Origin: Mycobacterium sp. 852014-50255_SCH5639931
Lineage (GTDB): Bacteria; Actinomycetota; Actinomycetes; Mycobacteriales; Mycobacteriaceae
Length of the DNA stretch: 64,000 nucleotides
Assembly (NCBI RefSeq): GCF_001665605.1
Contig: NZ_LZSV01000010.1
Location: 62,001-126,000, forward strand
Direction: 5' to 3'
Shown here: one piece after another, positions 16,774 to 23,460 of the stretch
Position numbering within the stretch: position 1 is the stretch's first letter
Layout: each line of letters begins with the position of its first letter
Made by a program: the position numbers and the translations under genes
The notes under the pieces: model-generated
What the model saw: the letters and a program-made list of their open reading frames with translations, nothing else
What the model was told of the DNA's origin: nothing
The model's database searches: none

Positions 16774-18252
16774 ATGACCGCCACGATCAGCACCCCGCAG
16801 TACCTGCTGGACCAGGCGCGGCGCCGGTTCACCCCGACGCTGAACACCATCCCGGGGATGGGTGCGGTCGAAAAGCGTCTGCTCAGCCGCGACTGGGAAA
16901 CCAAGGTGCTGGCCGAACCGCCCGCCGGCAGCGGCCTCAAGCCCGTGCTGGGTGACGCCGGCCTTCCAATCCTCGGGCACATCATCGAGATGTTCCGGGG
17001 CGGACCCGACTACGCATTGCATCTGTATCGCACCCGCGGCCCCCTGCACTTCCTCGACTCGCCCATCATGCCGGCGGTGACCGCGCTGGGCCCCGACGCC
17101 ACCCAGGCCGTGTTCTCGAACAAGAACAAGGACTTCTCGCAGAAGGGCTGGCACCCGGTGATAGGGCCGTTTTTCAACCGCGGCCTGATGATGCTGGATT
17201 TCGACGAGCACATGTACCACCGGCGCATCATGCAGGAGGCCTTCACCCGCACCCGACTGACCGGCTACGTCGAGCACATCGACCGGGTGGCCAGCGACAT
17301 CGTCGCCAACTGGCCGACCAACGACGCGCGGTTCCTGTTCCACCCGGCGATGAAGGAACTCACCCTCGATGTCGCGTCCTTGGTGTTCATGGGGCACGAG
17401 CCGGGCACGGACCACGACCTGGTGACCAAGGTCAATCAGGCGTTCACGATCACGACGCGGGCGGGCGGCGCGATCATCCGGCAGCCCGTTCCGCCGTTCA
17501 AGTGGTGGCGCGGGCTGCGGGCCCGCAAGCTCCTCGAGGACTACTTCATCGAGCGGGTGAAGGAGCGCCGCAACGCCACCGGCAATGACATGCTCACGGT
17601 GTTGTGCCACACCGAGGACGACGACGGCAACAGCTTCACCGACGAAGACATCGTCAACCACATGATCTTCTTGATGATGGCCGCCCACGACACGTCGACG
17701 TCGACGACCACCACCATGGTGTACAACATGGCCGCGAACCCGGAGTGGCAGGAGCGGGCCCGTGAGGAGTCGGCGCGGCTCGGCGACGGCCCGCTGGACA
17801 TCGAGGCGCTGGAGAAGCTGGAGACGCTCGAACTGATCATGAACGAGTCGCTGCGCATGGTGACGCCGCTGCCGTTCAACATGCGGCAGGCCGTGCGCGA
17901 CACCGAGCTGCTCGGCCACTACATCCCAGCCGGGACCAACATCACCATCTGGCCCGGCATGAACCACCGGCTGCCCGAATTGTGGACCGACCCAGACAAA
18001 TTCGATCCCGAGCGCTTCGCCGAGCCCCGCTCCGAGCACAAGAAGCACCGCTACGCCTTCGCGCCGTTCGGCGGCGGCGCGCACAAGTGCATCGGCATGG
18101 TGTTCGGTCAGCTGGAGGTCAAGACCGTCGTGCACCGGCTGCTGCGACGCTACCGGCTGGAGCTGGCCCGGCCGGGCTATCAGCCGCACTTGGACTACGG
18201 CGGTATGCCGATACCGATGGACGGCATGCCGATCGTGCTGCGCCCGCTGTAG
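16774..18252 (+). CDS. cyp136: Cytochrome P450 CYP136
   Basis: 492 aa. I-helix oxygen-binding segment FLMMAAHDTSTSTTT, K-helix ESLRM (ExxR), a PERF motif (FDPERFAEP) and the heme loop FAPFGGGAHKCIGM with its cysteine ligand. No N-terminal membrane anchor, so soluble. Order and length match Rv3059. The substrate is unknown; CYP136 resembles CYP51-type sterol or lipid hydroxylases more than the cholesterol P450s. Regulated by the divergent TetR through the two operators. Electrons probably come from a ferredoxin coded elsewhere. Confidence 0.93.
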   Translation: MTATISTPQYLLDQARRRFTPTLNTIPGMGAVEKRLLSRDWETKVLAEPPAGSGLKPVLGDAGLPILGHIIEMFRGGPDYALHLYRTRGPLHFLDSPIMPAVTALGPDATQAVFSNKNKDFSQKGWHPVIGPFFNRGLMMLDFDEHMYHRRIMQEAFTRTRLTGYVEHIDRVASDIVANWPTNDARFLFHPAMKELTLDVASLVFMGHEPGTDHDLVTKVNQAFTITTRAGGAIIRQPVPPFKWWRGLRARKLLEDYFIERVKERRNATGNDMLTVLCHTEDDDGNSFTDEDIVNHMIFLMMAAHDTSTSTTTTMVYNMAANPEWQERAREESARLGDGPLDIEALEKLETLELIMNESLRMVTPLPFNMRQAVRDTELLGHYIPAGTNITIWPGMNHRLPELWTDPDKFDPERFAEPRSEHKKHRYAFAPFGGGAHKCIGMVFGQLEVKTVVHRLLRRYRLELARPGYQPHLDYGGMPIPMDGMPIVLRPL

Positions 18253-18267
18253 GCGAGGCCGAACGCG

Positions 18268-18771
18268 TCAGGCGATCAACCGGTTGGCGCAGGCGATCAC
18301 CGCGCGCAGTGCCGACTGCGTCGAATCGTCCGACCAGCCCATCGCCCACTCGTCGCGGGCGCCGTTGCTGCCGCAGACGAAGGTCGCGGTGTACCCGCCT
18401 GATCGCAGCTGGTGAAATTTGAGGATTTCCACCGGGATTGCGCGCTCGTGCAGCATCGCGCTGAGCGCCGCGATCGGGCCGCCGGCTGCGGCGGTTGAGG
18501 TTCTGATGTGGTCGCCGACGGCGATCGTGGCCCGGAAGTGGCGGGGCTGCGGCCCCCGCCGTCGGTGGGTATCGCTGCACGCCCAGTTGCCGAGGCGGAT
18601 CGGGCCGGCCGTGTGACCGTAGGTCGCGACGAAACGCTCCCAGGACATCGCGTCGGCCTGTTCCCGCAGACCGCGGGGTAGCGGCGCACCGAACTGCTGG
18701 TTGAACCACACCGTGGCGGCGCACTGGCTGGCTTGGTTACTGGACGGGTTGAGCCGCTCGGAAAGAGTCAT
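18268..18771 (-). CDS. Stand-alone LeuA-type allosteric (regulatory) domain protein
   Basis: 167 aa. The C-terminal half, from about residue 80, aligns with the regulatory domain of 2-isopropylmalate synthase: GGPIAALSAMLHERAIPVEILKF corresponds to the GNGP helix of LeuA. WAMGWSDDSTQSALRAVIACANRL corresponds to the final WGVGI...SLRAVVSAVNRA. The TIM-barrel catalytic domain is absent. The N-terminal 70 residues (NQQFGAPLPRGLREQADAMSWERFVATYG) recall the linker region of LeuA. The likely role is sensing leucine or partnering LeuA, which is inference. It sits behind a Val/Leu-rich leader peptide and alternative hairpins. The start ATG is supported only by reading-frame content. Confidence 0.72.
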   Translation of the reverse strand: MTLSERLNPSSNQASQCAATVWFNQQFGAPLPRGLREQADAMSWERFVATYGHTAGPIRLGNWACSDTHRRRGPQPRHFRATIAVGDHIRTSTAAAGGPIAALSAMLHERAIPVEILKFHQLRSGGYTATFVCGSNGARDEWAMGWSDDSTQSALRAVIACANRLIA

Positions 18772-18818
18772 CGCGCCGGTCTTCTTCGGTCGAAAGGAGT
18801 GACCGACGGCAGTAGCTT

Positions 18819-18863
18819 CCGACCCACAGCGGGGGTCGGTCTAGGTCAGACCCCGCTGCGGGT
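18819..18863 (-). promoter_or_regulatory. Attenuator: mutually exclusive hairpins
   Basis: On the minus-strand RNA, ACCCGCAGCGGGGTC (18863-18849) pairs over 15 bp, with one G-U and one bulge, with GACCCCCGCTGTGGGT (18837-18822). The second arm can instead form its own 7-bp hairpin, CCGACCC-CCGCTGT-GGGTCGG (18839-18819). The first arm begins inside the leader peptide's last codons, so a stalled ribosome would choose between them. There is no U-tract. Confidence 0.65.
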
Positions 18864-18908
18864 GCTAGCTACTACGACACGATCGAGAAGACGCACGAGC
18901 GACGACAT
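18846..18908 (-). CDS. Val/Leu-rich leader peptide
   Basis: 20 codons read MSSLVRLLDR then VVVASTRSGV and stop with TGA. Eight of the 20 residues are Leu or Val, including a run of three consecutive Val codons. It ends 74 bp before the LeuA-domain gene and overlaps the first arm of the hairpin pair. A TTATAC -10-like hexamer lies about 45 bp upstream. No strong ribosome site. This is the classic layout of ribosome-mediated attenuation by branched-chain amino acids, read from sequence only. Confidence 0.6.
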   Translation of the reverse strand: MSSLVRLLDRVVVASTRSGV

Positions 18909-19026
18909 TAGCCGCATACGGCCCTGACGTGCAAGTTCCCCTCCGCCGGTATAACGCGTCAGCCGGTCTCGAAATTACTCACAAATTTTGGTTTACTCAT
19001 GTCGAACAGCGGGTATTGGTTCGGGG

Positions 19027-19047
19027 CATCCGTTCGTTGAACGGATG
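19027..19047 (+). repeat. Perfect inverted repeat upstream of small secreted-protein gene
   Basis: CATCCGTTC-GTT-GAACGGATG, 9+3+9. It lies 45 bp before ATG 19092 in an AT-rich stretch. Either an operator or an RNA hairpin; no way to choose from sequence. Confidence 0.55.
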
Positions 19048-19091
19048 TGCAATTACTCCCCTCGGAAAGAATTGATGAAAGAAGGCTCATC

Positions 19092-19253
19092 ATGAAGGAA
19101 CGCACCATGAAATCCCTGAAAGTTGCCGCTGCGGGCGCGGGGCTGATCGCGGTATTGGTGCTACCAACTGGATGTGCTTCATCCGCGGCCGGAAGCGGCG
19201 GACTCGTCGGCGGAAGCAGTTCCGGGACCTGCGTGGCCGGGATCTGCATCTAG
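19092..19253 (+). CDS. Small secreted/lipoprotein-like peptide
   Basis: 53 aa. After MKERTMKSLK comes a hydrophobic signal (VAAAGAGLIAVLVLPTGCASS). The GC could be a lipidation site, although Pro at -3 is not typical. The mature part is about 25 residues, Gly/Ser rich, ending SSGTCVAGICI with a cysteine pair. GAAAGAAGG lies upstream of ATG 19092. No recognised family. The local base composition is poorer in GC than the neighbours. Confidence 0.6.
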   Translation: MKERTMKSLKVAAAGAGLIAVLVLPTGCASSAAGSGGLVGGSSSGTCVAGICI

Positions 19254-19314
19254 CTTATTGCGGGCAACCCTAGGAACCGCAGCGTGGGGGACGGTTCCCT
19301 GGGGTTGCTTGCGT

Positions 19315-20337
19315 TCACCCCGTCGGCCCGACCGACGGATCGAGCCGTAGATACGCCTGAATCGTCGTGCCGCTGGCGGTCGTGTGGGTGCGCACCAGGT
19401 CCGAGATGGCGTTGACCAGGTACAGCCCGCGGCTGGCGGGGCCGCACGGCCCCGGGTCCATCCGGCCCACCAGCGGATCGTCGAAGCAGCCGGTATCGCG
19501 AGCCTCGCACACCAAATAGCCGTCGTCCCGCCAGAAGGCGAGCTGGCACGCGCCGTCGGTGTACATCAGGCTGTTGCTCGCCAGCTCGGTCGCCACCAAT
19601 TGCAGGTCCTCGATACCGTCCTGGGACAACCCGATCCACCCGGCGTAATTCGTGGCGAACGAACGCGCTGGGCTGAGGTCCGACGACTTTTTGACCAGGT
19701 AGGTGACGGCCCCCGGATTGCCGGGCAGCGGCCGGTTGCAGCGCTGCAAGGCGGCGTCGGGCGCGTAGTCGGCGCTGCGTTGCAGCGCGTCGCCGTTCCA
19801 AAGCAACGGGTGCGTCGCTCGGGCGTCCGCCAGCACGTCGTCGTCGAGGCGGCTCCCGTCGTAGAGGCACAAACCGGTCACCTGGTAGCCGTCCATTGCT
19901 CCGTTGACCAGCGCCTCGTGCTCCACGCAGGCGACCAGTTCTTCCGCGGTGCGGCCGGGCCAGGCGACTTGAGTGACGATCCGCACCCGCTGGTCGGGGT
20001 GGTCGTCGACGAAAGCCCCCTCCATTGCCATCAGCCGGCTCGGGTTGCGGGCGACCTCGGTGATGTCGACCATCTGCAGATCGGCCGACGACTCGCCCGT
20101 GCCCAGCGCGTCGTGGAGTAGCGCCAATTCTTCCGACGGCACGGCGACCATTACGGCCTCATCCATCGCCAGCCCGTCGCTGACGAAGCGGGTCACGAAG
20201 TCCAGGTACTCCTGCTGGGATTGGTAGATGAGTGCCGAATGGAGGAAGCCGAGCTTTCCAATTTGGGTGCCCGCCGTCACTCCAGCACTCTCGCTCTCGA
20301 TCACAAATGCCAACCCCCTGCTGGACCGGCCGTTCAC
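19315..20337 (-). CDS. MEDS-domain sensor with RsbW-like ATPase (anti-sigma type regulator)
   Basis: 340 aa. The N-terminal half (about 30-190) is a MEDS/DcmR-type sensory domain: HSALIYQSQQEYLDFVTRFVSDGLAMDEAVMVAVP, then GYQVTGLCLYDGSRL. The C-terminal half (about 210-335) is a GHKL ATPase of the RsbW class: DLQLVATELASNSLMYTDG is the N-box and GPCGPASRGLYLVNAISD the G-box. No phospho-accepting His domain, so it is not a classical histidine kinase. Such fusions act as anti-sigma factors or switch kinases in actinobacteria. No sigma factor or antagonist gene is adjacent. The start is uncertain (GTG 20337 or later). Confidence 0.78.
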   Translation of the reverse strand: MNGRSSRGLAFVIESESAGVTAGTQIGKLGFLHSALIYQSQQEYLDFVTRFVSDGLAMDEAVMVAVPSEELALLHDALGTGESSADLQMVDITEVARNPSRLMAMEGAFVDDHPDQRVRIVTQVAWPGRTAEELVACVEHEALVNGAMDGYQVTGLCLYDGSRLDDDVLADARATHPLLWNGDALQRSADYAPDAALQRCNRPLPGNPGAVTYLVKKSSDLSPARSFATNYAGWIGLSQDGIEDLQLVATELASNSLMYTDGACQLAFWRDDGYLVCEARDTGCFDDPLVGRMDPGPCGPASRGLYLVNAISDLVRTHTTASGTTIQAYLRLDPSVGPTG

Positions 20338-20401
20338 TTCCTCCCTCCCCAGTACCCCCGACGGGCCTTCGCTATACCGCGCTGCAGATCACATCTGAGA
20401 A

Positions 20402-21832
20402 CTACAGCCACCAGGACGCGGCGGCGTCCAGATGGCGCCGCACGCGATAGCGGGCCAGGCTCTCGTCACCCGCCTCGATGGCGTCCACGATCCGCAGGTG
20501 AGCGTGGTGGACGGCCAGGACGTCCGCCCAGGTCGGCGGCGCCTGCCCGGTGCTCGACCAGTGCCGCCGGAACAACTCGACGATGATGCGCAGGAACAGG
20601 TCCAGGAGCGAGTTGCCCGCCAGCTGGGCCAATCCGACGTGGAACCGGAACTCCTCCACGGCGGCGTCGGCGACGTCGCCGGGCGTTTCGTCGACCTCCG
20701 ACCGATGGGCGGACAGGAAGGCGGCCACCTCGGATTCGCCGCGCCGCTTGACGGCCTTGGCGACGTTGTCGATCTCGATGGCATCCCGGACGCAACGTAA
20801 GTCCTCGCGGCTCGGGTCGCGGTACTGGAGGTACAGGGCGATGGTGTCAATGCTTGCCTGCGCCTGGGGTGTGGCGATGACGAGCCCGCCGCCGGGCCCG
20901 CGGCGCATGTACGCGATCGAGTGGTATTCGAGCAGTCGCACCGCTTCGCGAAACACCGCGCGGCTCACCCGATAGCGCTCGATGAGGGCCGTCTCGGTGC
21001 CGAAGACCGAACCGACCTTCCAACCGCCGGCGGCGATGTCGTCGCCGATCGTGGCCGCCAGCATCTCCGCCAGCTTGCCGCGGGGTACCTCGATGTTGAG
21101 CGGCCGCGGCCTGCGTCGTCTACTCGCGTTGCCGGGGTGATGGTGCTGCAGCCAGGCGGTCACGGCCTCGACGTGTCGTTCGCTGAGCGTCTTGGCCCGC
21201 GCCGAGTCGCCGGACGTGACGGCCGCGACGATCTCGGAGTGGTCGACGTGCATCCGGTCGACCGCCTCGATGGCCTCGCTGGCCGTGTCCGTCCGCGACT
21301 GCAGGGCGTAGCGGGTGGTGAGCCGCATCAGCACGTCGATAAACAGTTGCAGAACAGGGTTTTTCGATTGCTCCGCCAGGGCGATGTGGAACTCGTCCCG
21401 CGGTGTCGGCAGGCCGGGCTTCCACTGTTCCTCGCCCCGCAGCACGGCCCGCAGCCGAGCGATGCCCGCTTCGTCGATTCGTTCGGCGGCCAGCGAGGCC
21501 GCCAACGGCTCGAGCACCAGCCGCGCATTGAGCAGGTCGCCGAGCGTCGTGCCGAGGTATTCGAGATAGATGACGACGGCGCGGGTGGCGGGGCCGGCAT
21601 CGGGCTCGCAGATGATCAGCCCGCCGCCCGGCCCGCGGCGCATCCGGGCCACCTGATGGTGCTCGACGAGCCGGACGGCCTCGCGCAGCACCGAACGACT
21701 CACCCCGAAGCGCTCCTGCAGAGCGTGTTCGGAGCCCAGCGATTCGCCGGTGGCCCAGCCGCGGCGGACGATCTCGGCCTCGAGGTCCCGCGCGATCTTG
21801 GAAGCCAGTTTGTTCCCGAGACCAGTGCTCAT
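20402..21832 (-). CDS. Duplicated GntR/FadR-type regulator (two GntR units fused)
   Basis: 476 aa, Rv3060c-like. Two complete FadR-type units in tandem. Unit 1 has an HTH around LGSEHALQERFGVSRSVLREAVRLVEHHQVARMRRGPGGG. Unit 2 has FGTETALIERYRVSRAVFREAVRLLEYHSIAYMRRGPGGGLVI. Each is followed by a helical FCD-type effector domain with E/D-x(n)-H metal-binding residues (for example DEFHIAL and EEFRFHVGL). The two units are joined by a basic linker (SRRRRPRPL). The protein is in effect a covalent dimer. Lying between the thiolase and MEDS genes and near fadE22, it probably controls lipid-oxidation genes. Confidence 0.9.
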   Translation of the reverse strand: MSTGLGNKLASKIARDLEAEIVRRGWATGESLGSEHALQERFGVSRSVLREAVRLVEHHQVARMRRGPGGGLIICEPDAGPATRAVVIYLEYLGTTLGDLLNARLVLEPLAASLAAERIDEAGIARLRAVLRGEEQWKPGLPTPRDEFHIALAEQSKNPVLQLFIDVLMRLTTRYALQSRTDTASEAIEAVDRMHVDHSEIVAAVTSGDSARAKTLSERHVEAVTAWLQHHHPGNASRRRRPRPLNIEVPRGKLAEMLAATIGDDIAAGGWKVGSVFGTETALIERYRVSRAVFREAVRLLEYHSIAYMRRGPGGGLVIATPQAQASIDTIALYLQYRDPSREDLRCVRDAIEIDNVAKAVKRRGESEVAAFLSAHRSEVDETPGDVADAAVEEFRFHVGLAQLAGNSLLDLFLRIIVELFRRHWSSTGQAPPTWADVLAVHHAHLRIVDAIEAGDESLARYRVRRHLDAAASWWL

Positions 21833-21865
21833 GTCAGGCCCAACGGCGTTTTGGCGCAAGCCTTT

Positions 21866-23059
21866 TCAGCATGTGAGCAACATGCAGCCGGCGACGGGGC
21901 CGCCCCCGACGGAAACGACGCCGACGTCCGGGCGCTGCGACACCTGCCGCTCCCCCGCCTCGCCGCGCAACTGCAGGCAGCCCTCGTGCAACGCCCAGTA
22001 GCCGTGCATGCGCCCGGCCGAGAGTTGGCCGCCGTAGGTATTCAGCGGAAGTTCGCCGTCGCGGGCGATTCGGGCGCCGCCTTCGACGTAGGGCCCGGCC
22101 TCGCCGTCGCCGCAGATTCCCAGGGCTTCCAGCCAGGCCAAGGTGAGATAGGTGAACCCGTCGTAAAGCTCGGCGACCTTGAGGTCGGACGGTTTCAGGT
22201 CGGTCCGCGACCACATCTGCGCCGCCGCATCCGACATCGCCATCTTCGGGTAGTCGTCGCGGTGGAACCAGCCGCCGGCGCCGTCGGACCCGCCGATCGC
22301 CTCCACCGCCACCGCGCGGTGCGGGCAGTCACGCGCGTACTCGGCATGCGAGACCACCACCGCGATCGAGCCGTCGATCGGCACGTCGCAGTCCAGCAGC
22401 CCGAACGGCGTGGATACCGGCCGTGCGCTGAGGTAGTCGGCCATGGTCATCGGGTCGCGGTACACGGCGCGCACATTCAGCGCGGCGTTGCGCCTGCCGT
22501 TGAGCGCCACCCAGCCCAGCTGCTGTTTGGTGGTCCCGTACAGCTCCATGTGGCGCCGGCAGTTGAGCGCCAGCCAGTTCGCGGCAGAGTAGGCGTTGGC
22601 CGCGACCAGATCGTTGACGTCGTCCATCGCGCCGACGGCGGGCCGTTCTGCACCCTCCGGCGCCTCGAACATCCGCGCCAGCGCGGGCGCGGGCGCATTC
22701 TCCTGCGGCTTGACGGGGACGGTGCCCCCGAGCATTTGGATGGTCCGGTACACCACCACGTGGCGGGCGCGACGCTCGGCGACTGCGCGGCACGCCGACA
22801 TCACCGGGCTGAGCAAGCCGCCGGTGCCGAAGCCGGCTCCGCAATCCGCCGCCTCGATCCGCAGCTGGGCGTTGACGTCCGCGGCGGGGGTGTCACCCAG
22901 CGTCGCGATGCCGTCGACGTCGGACGGGACCAACCCGGCGTCCTCGATGGCGGCCCGCACCGATTCCATGGTCAGGTCCAGACCCGGGATGCCGCTGCGG
23001 CGACCGATCCGCGAGATGCCGATGCCGGACAGGATCGCGTCCTTCTCGAAATGCGTCAT
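21866..23059 (-). CDS. Thiolase-like lipid-transfer (SCP-x) protein
   Basis: 397 aa from ATG 23059. Thiolase-superfamily fold: ISRIGRRSGIPGLDLTMESVRAAIEDAGL at the N-terminus, ELYDGFTYLTLAWLEALGICG and LNTYGGQLSAGRMHGYWALHEGCLQLRGEAG towards the C-terminus, the last holding the conserved GG-x-GxxHG. This is the SCP-x/Ltp2 group, typically active as a retro-aldolase or thiolase with a DUF35 partner. It is divergent from a DUF35 gene 59 bp away, the expected partner. A TACACT -10 candidate overlaps the DUF35 promoter. Confidence 0.88.
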   Translation of the reverse strand: MTHFEKDAILSGIGISRIGRRSGIPGLDLTMESVRAAIEDAGLVPSDVDGIATLGDTPAADVNAQLRIEAADCGAGFGTGGLLSPVMSACRAVAERRARHVVVYRTIQMLGGTVPVKPQENAPAPALARMFEAPEGAERPAVGAMDDVNDLVAANAYSAANWLALNCRRHMELYGTTKQQLGWVALNGRRNAALNVRAVYRDPMTMADYLSARPVSTPFGLLDCDVPIDGSIAVVVSHAEYARDCPHRAVAVEAIGGSDGAGGWFHRDDYPKMAMSDAAAQMWSRTDLKPSDLKVAELYDGFTYLTLAWLEALGICGDGEAGPYVEGGARIARDGELPLNTYGGQLSAGRMHGYWALHEGCLQLRGEAGERQVSQRPDVGVVSVGGGPVAGCMLLTC

Positions 23060-23118
23060 GCACACCGCCCGTCAGCCCACAGCCCCGCATCGGATCAATT
23101 GAGTGTACTGTATTCGTC

Positions 23119-23454
23119 GTGCCGGACGAGCCGCTGCTCATCGAATATTGCGACCATTGCGCGCGTTGGGTGCATCCCGCGGCCGGCGAATGCCGCACGT
23201 GCGGTGGCCCGCTGGTAGCGCGGCCGGTTTCCGGCCGCGGCACGGTGTTCACCTATACGGTCAACCATCACCCGTATAACCCGGAGATTCCCGTCCCGTA
23301 CGTGATCGCCATCGTCGAACTCGCCGAGCAACAGGGTCTCCGGGTGGCCGCCGACATTGTTGACTGCGAACCCGATTCGGTCAGGTGCGGCATGACCGTC
23401 GACCTTCGGCCGGAAAAGGGCAGCGGCGGGGCGCCGTTGTTCGCACCCGTCTGA
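23119..23454 (+). CDS. DUF35 zinc-ribbon/OB-fold partner of the thiolase
   Basis: 111 aa. The Zn ribbon is CDHCARWVHPAAGECRTCGG (two CxxC), then the OB fold begins GRGTVFTYTVNHHPYNPEIPVPYVIAIVEL. DUF35 proteins bind acyl-CoA and form complexes with SCP-x thiolases, as ChsH2 and Ltp2 do in steroid side-chain breakdown. The GTG 23119 start lies 7 nt after a TACTGT hexamer (23106-23111), suggesting a leaderless message. It is separated from convergent fadE22 by 6 bp. Confidence 0.88.
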   Translation: MPDEPLLIEYCDHCARWVHPAAGECRTCGGPLVARPVSGRGTVFTYTVNHHPYNPEIPVPYVIAIVELAEQQGLRVAADIVDCEPDSVRCGMTVDLRPEKGSGGAPLFAPV

Positions 23455-23460
23455 CGCGTG

